The translations under genes were made by a program, and so were the position numbers. 64,000 nucleotides of DNA from Vibrio campbellii CAIM 519 = NBRC 15631 = ATCC 25920. Lineage in GTDB: Bacteria > Pseudomonadota > Gammaproteobacteria > Enterobacterales > Vibrionaceae. The stretch spans positions 2,728,001 to 2,792,000 of the forward strand of contig NZ_CP015863.1 in NCBI RefSeq assembly GCF_002163755.1, given 5' to 3'. The first letter of the stretch is position 1. Each line of letters starts with the position of its first letter. Under the pieces are notes generated by a model. That model was not told the origin of the DNA and ran no database searches. It was given only the letters and a program-made list of their open reading frames with translations. Shown here one piece after another: positions 35,244 through 43,694 of this stretch.

Positions 35244-35250
35244 TAAAGAG

Positions 35251-35327
35251 TGGCGCGTCCTGGAGGATTCGAACCTCCGACCGCCTGGTTCGTAGCCAGG
35301 TACTCTATCCAGCTGAGCTAAGGACGC
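35251..35327 (-). tRNA. tRNA-Arg(ACG), array copy 1 (promoter-distal)
   Basis: A 77-nt cloverleaf with encoded CCA, GCGTCCT acceptor arm, anticodon loop CTACGAA (anticodon ACG, read as ICG after deamination) and TTCGAAT T loop. It is the last gene of the array before the terminator. Confidence 0.98.
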
Positions 35328-35386
35328 ACAGGTTTCGACATCGGTGTTCCCAATATCAGGATATCTACAAAAGAAACCCTAAAGAG

Positions 35387-35463
35387 TGGCGCGTCCTGGA
35401 GGATTCGAACCTCCGACCGCCTGGTTCGTAGCCAGGTACTCTATCCAGCTGAGCTAAGGACGC
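35387..35463 (-). tRNA. tRNA-Arg(ACG), array copy 2
   Basis: Identical to the other tRNA-Arg copies, with CCA encoded. The 59-nt spacer on its left makes a 136-bp unit; the spacer contains a GATATC-rich dyad. Confidence 0.98.
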
Positions 35464-35522
35464 GCAAGTTTCGATATCGGTATTCCCGATATCAGGATAT
35501 CTATAAAATAAACCCTAAAGAG

Positions 35523-35599
35523 TGGCGCGTCCTGGAGGATTCGAACCTCCGACCGCCTGGTTCGTAGCCAGGTACTCTATCCAGCTGAGCTAAGGACGC
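35523..35599 (-). tRNA. tRNA-Arg(ACG), array copy 3
   Basis: Identical 77-nt gene, anticodon ACG, CCA encoded, at the 136-bp period. Confidence 0.98.
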
Positions 35600-35658
35600 G
35601 CAGTTTTCGATATCGGTATTCCCAATATCAGGATATCTATAAAAGAAACCCTAAAGAG

Positions 35659-35735
35659 TGGCGCGTCCTGGAGGATTCGAACCTCCGACCGCCTGGTTCG
35701 TAGCCAGGTACTCTATCCAGCTGAGCTAAGGACGC
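35659..35735 (-). tRNA. tRNA-Arg(ACG), array copy 4
   Basis: Identical 77-nt gene, anticodon ACG, CCA encoded, at the 136-bp period. Confidence 0.98.
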
Positions 35736-35794
35736 GCAGTTTTCGATATCGGTATTCCCAATATCAGGATACCTATAAAAGAAACCCTAAAGAG

Positions 35795-35871
35795 TGGCGC
35801 GTCCTGGAGGATTCGAACCTCCGACCGCCTGGTTCGTAGCCAGGTACTCTATCCAGCTGAGCTAAGGACGC
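35795..35871 (-). tRNA. tRNA-Arg(ACG), array copy 5
   Basis: Identical 77-nt gene, anticodon ACG, CCA encoded, at the 136-bp period. Confidence 0.98.
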
Positions 35872-35930
35872 GCAGTTTTCGATATCGGTATTCCCAATAT
35901 CAGGATATCTATAAAAGAAACCCTAAAGAG

Positions 35931-36007
35931 TGGCGCGTCCTGGAGGATTCGAACCTCCGACCGCCTGGTTCGTAGCCAGGTACTCTATCCAGCTGAGCTA
36001 AGGACGC
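35931..36007 (-). tRNA. tRNA-Arg(ACG), array copy 6
   Basis: Identical 77-nt gene. It is the last copy in the strict 136-bp register; the spacer upstream (36008-36062) is unrelated to the others. Confidence 0.98.
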
Positions 36008-36062
36008 GCAATAGTCTTATTTTACTTTGTATAACCCGTTTATCAAACGAATTATTAAATAG

Positions 36063-36139
36063 TGGCGCGTCCTGGAGGATTCGAACCTCCGACCGCCTGG
36101 TTCGTAGCCAGGTACTCTATCCAGCTGAGCTAAGGACGC
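36063..36139 (-). tRNA. tRNA-Arg(ACG), array copy 7
   Basis: Identical 77-nt gene, anticodon ACG, CCA encoded, with a distinct flanking spacer. Confidence 0.98.
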
Positions 36140-36224
36140 GCAGATCTTCTTGCTAGGAAGTTGTGAAGTAAATCACATTCATTTCTTACGAAACAAAAAA
36201 AAGGCCGTCGGGCCAGTCAATGAA

Positions 36225-36316
36225 TGGCGGTGAAGGAGGGATTCGAACCCTCGATACGGGATAAACCGTATACTCCCTTAGCAGGGGAGCGCCTTCAGCC
36301 TCTCGGCCACCTCACC
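36225..36316 (-). tRNA. tRNA-Ser(GCT), copy 1
   Basis: A 92-nt class II tRNA with long variable arm (TATACGG...CCGTATC), anticodon loop CTGCTAA (anticodon GCT) and encoded CCA. It corresponds to serV of the E. coli serV-argVYZQ cluster. It is a duplicate of the gene at 36454. Confidence 0.98.
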
Positions 36317-36345
36317 GTTTTCATTGTTATATCTCAGAAGATATA

Positions 36346-36422
36346 TGGCGCGTCCTGGAGGATTCGAACCTCCGACCGCCTGGTTCGTAGCCAGGTACTC
36401 TATCCAGCTGAGCTAAGGACGC
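36346..36422 (-). tRNA. tRNA-Arg(ACG), array copy 8
   Basis: A 77-nt gene identical to the other Arg copies, placed between the two tRNA-Ser genes. The Ser-Arg-Ser-Arg order points to duplication of a Ser-Arg pair. Confidence 0.98.
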
Positions 36423-36453
36423 ACTTTTTGTTGATAAATCAACGTTGCAAGAA

Positions 36454-36545
36454 TGGCGGTGAAGGAGGGATTCGAACCCTCGATACGGGATAAACCGTAT
36501 ACTCCCTTAGCAGGGGAGCGCCTTCAGCCTCTCGGCCACCTCACC
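36454..36545 (-). tRNA. tRNA-Ser(GCT), copy 2 (promoter-proximal)
   Basis: A 92-nt class II tRNA, anticodon GCT, CCA encoded. It is the first gene of the array, 16 bp from the -10 element. Confidence 0.98.
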
Positions 36546-36560
36546 GTCTTGCGGAGGCAC

Positions 36561-36588
36561 ATATTACGTTTTACCGAAAATATGTCAA
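36561..36588 (-). promoter_or_regulatory. Sigma-70 promoter of the tRNA array with GC-rich discriminator
   Basis: On the minus strand TTGACA (36583-36588), a 16-bp spacer and TAATAT (36561-36566) are followed by the GC-rich GTGCCTCCGC discriminator typical of stringently controlled stable-RNA promoters. It lies just upstream of the first tRNA-Ser. Confidence 0.85.
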
Positions 36589-36726
36589 ACACTTTCTTTG
36601 AAAAAAAACGCAAAAATCGCTTAACCGATGCGGATTTAATCAAAGTGACTATTAAACAAACTTTACCACCCTATTATGATGAAAAAAAGAGAGTCTTCTC
36701 TTAAAAAATGACATTAATTAGAAACT

Positions 36727-36756
36727 AAAAAGGCTAGCCCATCGGCTAGCCTTTTT
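36727..36756. terminator. Terminator of csrA
   Basis: AAAAAGGCTAGCC CATC GGCTAGCCTTTTT is a perfect 13-bp stem with T5, placed 33 bp past the csrA stop. It is symmetric and could work both ways. Confidence 0.9.
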
Positions 36757-36788
36757 CATTCAAACTAAGCTCTGTAAACAGGAGCGGC

Positions 36789-36986
36789 TTAGTAGTTACC
36801 AGAAGCAACGTTACCATTGCCCTTTTCAGCTTGAATGCGCATGTAGATTTCTTCACGGTGAACAGAAACCTCTTTCGGAGCGTTAACGCCGATACGTACT
36901 TGGTTACCTTTAACACCTAGTACAGTTACAGTCACTTCATCACCAATCATCAGTGTTTCGCCTACGCGGCGAGTCAAAATTAGCAT
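36789..36986 (-). CDS. csrA: Carbon storage regulator CsrA
   Basis: CsrA is a dimeric RNA-binding protein that blocks translation of GGA-containing leaders and controls carbon flux, motility and biofilm. The 65-aa protein starts MLILTRRVGETLMIGD, with Leu4 and Arg44 positions of the RNA-binding faces conserved (VHREEIY). In vibrios its activity is set by the BarA(VarS)/UvrY(VarA) pathway; a barA gene lies 24 kb to the right. alaS-csrA-tRNA-Ser/Arg is the same order as in E. coli, with lysC inserted. Confidence 0.98.
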   Translation of the reverse strand: MLILTRRVGETLMIGDEVTVTVLGVKGNQVRIGVNAPKEVSVHREEIYMRIQAEKGNGNVASGNY

Positions 36987-37078
36987 TCTTTGCTCCTTGA
37001 GTAATCTCTAAATATTCTTGCTACAAAGCTATTATCCAACAAAAGTTATATTTTCGTAAACTACCTTGTGACCGAAAG

Positions 37079-38266
37079 TTAGCCCAAAAAGGCATGTTTT
37101 TGCTGAATGTTTACTGCTTCGCTAGATGTGACGTAAGCATCATGAAGAATGTTTGCTGCTGCATCCACACACTCGGGTGGTAAGACCAGCATCATAGTAA
37201 GTGCATTCGTTGAGCAGAAATTGATCGCAATATCTTGCTGTGCCAACAATTCGCAGGCGTGGTCAACCATTACATTGGCTTCAAGCCCCACAGCGGTCAA
37301 CAGGCTTACAGCCTCACTATTACGGATTTTATCGCTGAACACCAGATCCAACTTGGCACATGCATCTTGTTTTATCATGATACCTGTTCGATCTGTTTCC
37401 TCGATCACATTCCAAATGTCGATACCCAACATCTGACATTGCTTTGTAATGCTGGACAAATGTTCGTTGTCGACTTCAATCATGGCAAGGTCACGTTGAA
37501 TGGCTATACCAGAGACGGCTTTTAAGCCTGCTTCTCCTTTTACCAAACTGCCTTCATTCACATCGAATGTAGAAAGCACGCGCAGCGGTACATTATTCTT
37601 CCATGCAAACTGCACAGAAGGGAGATGCAACACTTTCGCTCCACGACTGGCCATTGCTTCCATCGAAGGAAAATCAATCACCGCCATCTTTTGAGCGTTT
37701 TTTACTACACGTGGATCACAAGTATAAATACCATCAACGTCGGTAAAGATTTGACACTCATCAGCGCTTAACGCACCAGCCAGTGTCACTGCGCTCGTAT
37801 CTGAGCCACCTCGACCTAATGTGGTGATATCCCCATTTTCATTCACACCTTGGAAACCTGCTACGATGACAATTTGGTCTTGCTCAAGCAAATCCATAAC
37901 CGTAGAAGTATCAATGTGTTTAATCGTCGCGTCATTGTGTTGATTGTCCGTCACAATGTTCGCCTGTGCTCCGGTAAGTGAGCGCGCAGCATAACCCAAT
38001 TTATTCAGAGTCATTGCCAGCAGTGCCATCGACACTTGCTCACCAGCAGAGAGCAAAACATCAAGTTCTCGAGCCGTTGGAACGCTATCTACTTGCTTAG
38101 CGAGATCCATTAATCGGTTTGTTTCGCCTGACATTGCAGACACAACTACGACAACTTGATTACCATCATTTTTCGCCTTAATGATGTGTTCAGCTACCTG
38201 GTGGATTCTCTCAATTGAACCCACCGAGGTTCCGCCAAACTTTTGCACGATAAGGGGCTTTTTCAC
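37079..38266 (-). CDS. lysC: Aspartate kinase (monofunctional)
   Basis: Aspartate kinase phosphorylates aspartate at the head of the Lys/Thr/Met pathway. The 395-aa protein has KFGGTSVG at residues 9-16, a GRGGSDTSAV motif near 153-162 and two C-terminal ACT regions (about 260-395) for feedback control. It lies between alaS and csrA. The 200-bp leader contains the alaS terminator and is too short for an evident lysine riboswitch. A specific isozyme assignment is not certain. Confidence 0.9.
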   Translation of the reverse strand: MKKPLIVQKFGGTSVGSIERIHQVAEHIIKAKNDGNQVVVVVSAMSGETNRLMDLAKQVDSVPTARELDVLLSAGEQVSMALLAMTLNKLGYAARSLTGAQANIVTDNQHNDATIKHIDTSTVMDLLEQDQIVIVAGFQGVNENGDITTLGRGGSDTSAVTLAGALSADECQIFTDVDGIYTCDPRVVKNAQKMAVIDFPSMEAMASRGAKVLHLPSVQFAWKNNVPLRVLSTFDVNEGSLVKGEAGLKAVSGIAIQRDLAMIEVDNEHLSSITKQCQMLGIDIWNVIEETDRTGIMIKQDACAKLDLVFSDKIRNSEAVSLLTAVGLEANVMVDHACELLAQQDIAINFCSTNALTMMLVLPPECVDAAANILHDAYVTSSEAVNIQQKHAFLG

Positions 38267-38411
38267 CAGTCTTCACCTTCCCAAGACCAAAGTCTCATTA
38301 GGACCACTCATATTCCACTAATTGAAATTATATAAGCGGTAGTTACAACAAAAACCAAGCAGCGTAAATGACCTGGTTAAAATACGGTCAATTAAACCAC
38401 TTGGTTATCAT

Positions 38412-38453
38412 AAAAAAATTACGCCCAATCAAAGAACATTGATTGAGCGTAAG
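38412..38453 (-). terminator. Terminator of alaS
   Basis: TTACGCTCAATCA ... TTGATTGGGCGTAA stem on the minus strand is followed by TTTTTTT; it lies 16 bp past the alaS stop. Confidence 0.85.
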
Positions 38454-38468
38454 ATGTGTTTTAAATAA

Positions 38469-41066
38469 TTATAGACGTTCTTCTAGCCAAGGCTGTACAG
38501 TCTGAATTGCCGCAGGTAGCGCCGCAACATCGGTACCACCTGCTTGAGCCATATCTGGACGACCACCACCTTTACCACCAACTTGCTCAGCAACCATCTT
38601 AACTAGGTCGCCCGCTTTCACTTTGCCGATAAGGTCTTTGGTTACACCTGCAATCAGACCGATCTTGTCATCGTTCACGTTTGCAAGAAGGATAACGCCG
38701 CTACCTACTTGGTTTTTGATGTCATCAACCATAGTACGTAGGTTCTTGTTATCTGCGCCTTCTAGAGCTGCAATCAGTACTTTAGTACCGTTGATATCCT
38801 GAACTTTACCCATGATGTTCGCGCTTTCTGCTGCTGCCATCTTGTCTTTCAGTTTTTGGATTTCTTTCTCTAGAGATTTCGCTTTCTGTGATGATTCAAC
38901 CAGTTTCTCTTCGTACTTAGCCGCTTGAGCTTCGATTGCGTCTAGCGCACCTTCACCCGTTACCGCTTCGATACGGCGGATACCTGCTGCGATACCACCT
39001 TCAGATGTGATCTTGAATAGACCGATGTCACCAGTGCTTGAAGCGTGGATACCACCACAAAGCTCAGTCGAGAAATCCCCCATAGACAGCACGCGTACTT
39101 CGTCGTCGTACTTCTCACCGAACAATGCCATTGCGCCTTTCTTCTTCGCAGACTCAATGTCCATCACGTTGGTTTCAATCACGTGGTTACGACGAATTTG
39201 CGCGTTAACTAGACGCTCAACTTCTTTCAATTCTGCTGCAGTTACGGCTTCTAGGTGTGAGAAGTCGAAACGTAGACCATCAGCTTTCACTAGTGAGCCT
39301 TTCTGAGTAACATGCTCACCAAGCAATTGGCGTAGCGCTGCGTGTAGCAAGTGCGTTGCTGAGTGGTTTAGAGAGATAGCTGCGCGACGCTCAGCGTCAA
39401 CGATAGTTGCAACTTCGTCGCCTTTCGCTAGCACGCCTTCAGCCATTACACCGTGGTGTGCGATTGCGTTACCTAGCTTTTGAGTGTCTTCAACACGGAA
39501 TACACCAGACTCAGTGCGGATTTCACCAGCGTCACCACATTGACCGCCTGACTCAGCGTAGAATGGTGTTTCACCAAGTACGATGATTGCTTTATCGCCT
39601 GCAGATAGTGATTCTACTTCGTTACCTTCAACGAACATCGCTGCTACAGAGCTAGAGCCTTTAGTACCTGTGTAACCACAGAATTCTGTTTGCGTATCAA
39701 CTTTGATTGCTGCGTTGTAGTCAGTACCGAAGTTACCAGCTTCACGCGCACGTTGACGCTGCTCTTCCATCGCTTTCTCAAAACCTTCTTCGTCGATAGC
39801 GAACTCACGCTCACGTGCAACGTCGTTAGTTAAGTCAGCTGGGAAGCCGTAAGTATCGTAAAGTTTAAATACGGTTTCGCCGTCTAGTACTTTACCGTCC
39901 GTTCCTTGCGAAGAAATGTTATCTAATGCTTCGTTTAGAATCGCCATACCACGCTCAAGTGTACGACCGAAGTTTTCTTCTTCGATACGCAATACTTTTT
40001 CGACCACAGCTTGTTGACGCTTCAGCTCTTCGCCAGCCGTACCCATGATTTCAGCTAGTACACCAACCAATTTGTGGAAGAATGCACCTTGTGCGCCCAG
40101 CTTGTTACCGTGACGAACTGCACGACGGATGATGCGACGCAGAACGTAACCACGACCTTCGTTTGAAGGCATCACGCCATCAACGATCAGGAATGAACAT
40201 GAACGGATGTGGTCAGCAATAACGCGTAGCGATTGGTTTGATAGGTCTTCGTAACCGATCACTTCAGCAGCGGCTTTGATGAGAGCTTGGAATACATCGA
40301 TTTCGTAGTTTGAGTGAACGCCCTGCATGATTGCAGAGATACGCTCGATACCCATCCCCGTATCTACCGATGGTTTTGGTAGCGGTTCCATAGTGCCGTC
40401 TGCTTGACGGTTGAACTGCATGAATACGTTGTTCCAGATCTCGATGAAACGGTCACCATCTTCTTCAGGCGTGCCAGGACGGCCACCCCAAATGTGCTCA
40501 CCGTGATCGTAGAAGATTTCAGTACATGGACCACAAGGACCAGTATCACCCATTTGCCAGAAGTTGTCTGACTCAAATGGCTTACCACCTTTCTTGTCGC
40601 CAATGCGGATAATGCGGTCTGCTGGAACGCCTACTTTCTTGTTCCAGATATCGAATGCTTCGTCATCTGTCTCGTAAACCGTTACTAGTAGACGGTCTGC
40701 TGGCAACTTAAGAGTTTCCGTTAGAAATTCCCATACGAAAGCAATCGCGTCTTCTTTGAAGTAATCGCCAAAGCTGAAGTTGCCTAGCATTTCAAAGAAT
40801 GTGTGGTGACGAGCAGTGAAGCCAACGTTTTCCAGGTCGTTGTGTTTACCACCAGCACGTACACAACGTTGAGCCGTAGTCGCTCGAGTGTAGGCTCGCT
40901 TTTCTAAGCCTAAGAAACAATCTTTAAATTGGTTCATACCCGCGTTTGTGAACAGCAGGGTTGGGTCGTTATGTGGAACTAACGATGAACTTTCTACGAT
41001 TTGGTGTCCTTTGCTCTCAAAGAACTTGAGGAACGCGTTACGAACCTCATCAGTGCTCATGTACAT
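38469..41066 (-). CDS. alaS: Alanyl-tRNA synthetase
   Basis: AlaRS charges tRNA-Ala. The 865-aa protein has the class II catalytic domain at the N-terminus, the editing domain with HSATHLLHAALR and CGGIHAS zinc motifs (about 560-670), a coiled coil (about 730-760) and the C-Ala domain. The first ATG at 41066 has CAGGAAGAG upstream; an ATG two codons later is possible. The gene lies between recX and lysC, as is usual in vibrios. Confidence 0.98.
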   Translation of the reverse strand: MYMSTDEVRNAFLKFFESKGHQIVESSSLVPHNDPTLLFTNAGMNQFKDCFLGLEKRAYTRATTAQRCVRAGGKHNDLENVGFTARHHTFFEMLGNFSFGDYFKEDAIAFVWEFLTETLKLPADRLLVTVYETDDEAFDIWNKKVGVPADRIIRIGDKKGGKPFESDNFWQMGDTGPCGPCTEIFYDHGEHIWGGRPGTPEEDGDRFIEIWNNVFMQFNRQADGTMEPLPKPSVDTGMGIERISAIMQGVHSNYEIDVFQALIKAAAEVIGYEDLSNQSLRVIADHIRSCSFLIVDGVMPSNEGRGYVLRRIIRRAVRHGNKLGAQGAFFHKLVGVLAEIMGTAGEELKRQQAVVEKVLRIEEENFGRTLERGMAILNEALDNISSQGTDGKVLDGETVFKLYDTYGFPADLTNDVAREREFAIDEEGFEKAMEEQRQRAREAGNFGTDYNAAIKVDTQTEFCGYTGTKGSSSVAAMFVEGNEVESLSAGDKAIIVLGETPFYAESGGQCGDAGEIRTESGVFRVEDTQKLGNAIAHHGVMAEGVLAKGDEVATIVDAERRAAISLNHSATHLLHAALRQLLGEHVTQKGSLVKADGLRFDFSHLEAVTAAELKEVERLVNAQIRRNHVIETNVMDIESAKKKGAMALFGEKYDDEVRVLSMGDFSTELCGGIHASSTGDIGLFKITSEGGIAAGIRRIEAVTGEGALDAIEAQAAKYEEKLVESSQKAKSLEKEIQKLKDKMAAAESANIMGKVQDINGTKVLIAALEGADNKNLRTMVDDIKNQVGSGVILLANVNDDKIGLIAGVTKDLIGKVKAGDLVKMVAEQVGGKGGGRPDMAQAGGTDVAALPAAIQTVQPWLEERL

Positions 41067-41208
41067 GCAGCTCTTCCTGAAAATAGTCGAGTTAGAATTT
41101 TGCCGTATTGTAGATCATGCAATCAGCTACGACTAGTTTTCTTACGGAAAAGAGGGGGTAGAAGAAAAAATTTGAAGCAAAACAAAAATCAGCGTGAACC
41201 ATTCACCG

Positions 41209-41676
41209 CTAATCTTCGTCCTCAAAGCTCAGCGCATAGCTGATTTGGTCAAAACTGTAGCCACGATATTGCAGAAATCGCACCTGTTTAGCGTACTCTT
41301 TCTGGTCTTTGGCTTTTATTCCTTTGAATTTCTTCTCTGCAGCCATTTTTGCCAGTTCAAACCAGTCTTGTGGCTCTTCTGCCATCGCCATATCAATGAT
41401 GGATTCTGCCACACGCTTTTGGTTCAATTCTTGACGAATGCGACGCTCACCGTGACCTTTGTAAACATGCTGGCGCACTTGGCTTTTTGCATAACGCAGA
41501 TCATCCAAATAATTGTGGTCGAGACAAAAATTAATGGCCACTTCGATGTCTGCTTCTTCATAACCTTTTAGAGCTAACTTTTGGTATAGCTCGTATTGCC
41601 CATGATCTCGACGGCTTAATAATTGGATAGCCGCTTCTTTGCTGGATAAGGTCGGCGCTTGACGCTTTTGGTACAT
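41209..41676 (-). CDS. recX: RecA regulator RecX
   Basis: RecX caps and shortens RecA filaments. The 155-aa protein consists of three-helix repeats typical of the family (ELYQKLALKGYEEADIEVAI, YAKSQVRQHVYKGHGERRI, VRFLQYRGYSFDQI). It lies downstream of recA beyond a terminator, so its expression probably depends on read-through from the LexA-controlled recA promoter. Confidence 0.95.
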   Translation of the reverse strand: MYQKRQAPTLSSKEAAIQLLSRRDHGQYELYQKLALKGYEEADIEVAINFCLDHNYLDDLRYAKSQVRQHVYKGHGERRIRQELNQKRVAESIIDMAMAEEPQDWFELAKMAAEKKFKGIKAKDQKEYAKQVRFLQYRGYSFDQISYALSFEDED

Positions 41677-41832
41677 GGTGATCCTAAAACTATTTTTGCT
41701 GTACAGGCTCTATAACAATCGTAGTAAATAACCGCTCCCTCTAGCTTACTAACGCGCTAGTTCTGATCGCTTACCTACTCTAATTGATATTAATCTGCCC
41801 TTTGTTTTTTCGGTTTTGATTTCAGCAGATAC

Positions 41833-41861
41833 AACAAAGCCCCGCATAGCAGGGCTTTGTT
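41833..41861 (-). terminator. Terminator of recA
   Basis: AACAAAGCCC / GGGCTTTGTT stem with a 9-nt loop, 22 bp past the recA stop; T-rich on the minus strand. Partial read-through would feed recX. Confidence 0.75.
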
Positions 41862-41882
41862 CAATATGATTCAATCAGAAGA

Positions 41883-42926
41883 TTAAAACTCTTCTTCTTG
41901 CTCTGATTTTTCACCCGATTCTGGTGCTTCAGGTAGTGCTGGTGAAAGTAGCATTTCACGCAGTTTAGCATCGATAGTCTTACCGATTTCTGGATTTTCG
42001 CGTAGGTAGTTACAAGCGTTTGCTTTACCTTGGCCGATCTTGTCACCTTGGTAGCTGTACCATGCACCCGCTTTTTCAACTAGCTTGTGCTTCACGCCTA
42101 GGTCAATCAGTTCGCCTTCGCGGTTGAAACCTTGGCCGTACATGATTTGCGTGTTCGCTTCTTTAAACGGTGCAGCAATCTTGTTCTTAACAACTTTGAT
42201 GCGTGTTTCGTTACCTACTACTTCGTCACCTTCTTTGATTGCGCCAGTACGACGGATATCTAGACGAACAGAAGCATAGAACTTAAGTGCGTTACCACCA
42301 GTCGTTGTTTCTGGGTTACCGAACATCACACCAATCTTCATACGGATTTGGTTGATGAAGATACACATACAGTTAGATTGCTTTAGGTTACCCGTTAGCT
42401 TACGCATCGCTTGAGAAAGCATACGTGCTTGAAGACCCATGTGGCTGTCGCCCATTTCGCCTTCGATTTCTGCTTTTGGTGTTAGTGCTGCTACTGAGTC
42501 GACAACCATAACGTCGATAGCACCAGAACGTGCAAGTGCGTCACAGATCTCTAGCGCTTGCTCACCAGTGTCTGGCTGAGAAACCAATAGTGCATCGATA
42601 TCAACGCCAAGTTTCATCGCGTATACAGGGTCTAGCGCGTGCTCTGCGTCGATAAACGCACAAGTTTTGCCTTCACGTTGTGCAGCAGCAATCAGCTCAA
42701 GAGTTAGCGTTGTTTTACCTGAAGATTCTGGACCGTAGATTTCTACGATACGACCCATTGGTAGACCACCAGCACCCAAAGCGATATCAAGAGAAAGAGA
42801 ACCCGTTGAGATGGTTTCTACGTCCATTGCGCGGTTATCACCAAGGCGCATGATAGAGCCTTTACCGAATTGCTTTTCAATTTGACCTAGCGCAGCGGCG
42901 AGCGCTTTCTGTTTGTTCTCGTCCAT
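41883..42926 (-). CDS. recA: Recombinase RecA
   Basis: RecA forms filaments on single-stranded DNA for strand exchange and triggers LexA cleavage. The start at 42926 (347 aa) has GGAG six bases upstream; seven extra in-frame codons are not used. Walker A GPESSGKT is at residues 65-72, and the acidic C-terminal tail ends SEQEEEF. A LexA box overlaps the promoter. recX follows. Confidence 0.99.
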   Translation of the reverse strand: MDENKQKALAAALGQIEKQFGKGSIMRLGDNRAMDVETISTGSLSLDIALGAGGLPMGRIVEIYGPESSGKTTLTLELIAAAQREGKTCAFIDAEHALDPVYAMKLGVDIDALLVSQPDTGEQALEICDALARSGAIDVMVVDSVAALTPKAEIEGEMGDSHMGLQARMLSQAMRKLTGNLKQSNCMCIFINQIRMKIGVMFGNPETTTGGNALKFYASVRLDIRRTGAIKEGDEVVGNETRIKVVKNKIAAPFKEANTQIMYGQGFNREGELIDLGVKHKLVEKAGAWYSYQGDKIGQGKANACNYLRENPEIGKTIDAKLREMLLSPALPEAPESGEKSEQEEEF

Positions 42927-43016
42927 TACTTTCTCCGATTTATTCATCTTCTTTGGGCGACGAATAGTAATTCATTTTTCTTAAGCAGAAGAACTGCTCA
43001 GCAATGAAAGTTATTA

Positions 43017-43036
43017 TACTGTTGATTCATACAGTG
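43017..43036. promoter_or_regulatory. LexA (SOS) box and promoter of recA
   Basis: TACTGTTGATTCATACAGTG fits CTG-N10-CAG with an extended dyad. On the minus strand a promoter TAGACA, 16-bp spacer, TATAAT overlaps it, as at E. coli recA, so LexA would block RNA polymerase directly. Confidence 0.9.
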
Positions 43037-43126
43037 TCTATACCTGTATGAAAAAAATTTGGCTGACTTATAGCCATAATTTGCTCTAGCCCTTATCAAC
43101 GCTGGGCTAAAACAATTTCAGAAATT

Positions 43127-43609
43127 CTAGAGCAGATGTTGATGCAATTGAGTCAGTGCATGCTCGACCGCTTTTTTGCGAACTTTTGCACGGTCACCAG
43201 TGAAATGCATGGTTTCTACTTGCTGCCAACTTTGGTTATCAGCAAAAGCAAAACAGACTGTACCGACAGGTTTCTCTTCACTGCCTCCTCCCGGGCCTGC
43301 AATACCACTGATGGATACGCCGATGGTGGCATTTGAGTTTCTAATTGCGCCCTGCACCATTTCAATCACAACTGGCTCACTCACTGCACCATGCACATCT
43401 AATGTTGAAGCCTGTACGCCAAGCATCTCCATTTTAGCCTCGTTACTGTAAGTGACGAACGCGCGATCAAGCCACGCTGAACTACCAGCAATGTCAGTAA
43501 TGGCGGTTGCAACACCACCGCCTGTACATGATTCTGCAGTCGTTAAAATATGTCCGTGTTTAGCCAATAATGCGCCTAAATCGGCACTCAATTTTGTTGC
43601 TCTTTCCAT
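43127..43609 (-). CDS. pncC: Nicotinamide-nucleotide amidase PncC (CinA C-terminal family)
   Basis: PncC deamidates nicotinamide mononucleotide to nicotinate mononucleotide, recycling NAD breakdown products. The 160-aa protein is the stand-alone CinA C-terminal domain, with TTAESCTGGGVATAIT near residues 24-39, SGIAGPGGG near 102-110 and KPVGTVCFAF. The ATG at 43609 is used; a TTG two codons earlier is open. It is divergent from mutS with only 85 bp between starts. Confidence 0.93.
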   Translation of the reverse strand: MERATKLSADLGALLAKHGHILTTAESCTGGGVATAITDIAGSSAWLDRAFVTYSNEAKMEMLGVQASTLDVHGAVSEPVVIEMVQGAIRNSNATIGVSISGIAGPGGGSEEKPVGTVCFAFADNQSWQQVETMHFTGDRAKVRKKAVEHALTQLHQHLL

Positions 43610-43694
43610 AGCCAAAAATGCCCTTTGTCTCTTTTTACTTGATAGGGATTCACGTATCCTAAGCCGCTACGGAAATAAACAAAAGTACTTACCT

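Noticed and set aside
35251..36545. Regular repeats and spacers resembling a CRISPR array
   Set aside because: The repeats fold as complete tRNA-Arg genes and the spacers are nearly identical, unlike CRISPR.
36224..36704. Open frames antisense to the tRNA-Ser genes and a 40-codon rightward frame at 36582-36704
   Set aside because: The first two read through tRNA genes. The small frame has no spaced ribosome site and its first codon lies in the -35 region of the tRNA promoter.
38267..38468. Lysine riboswitch upstream of lysC
   Set aside because: The leader is mostly occupied by the alaS terminator and no lysine-riboswitch core was recognised.
43452..43694. Long N-terminal extension of MutS
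   Set aside because: It overlaps pncC on the other strand, and homology begins at the GTG at 43695.
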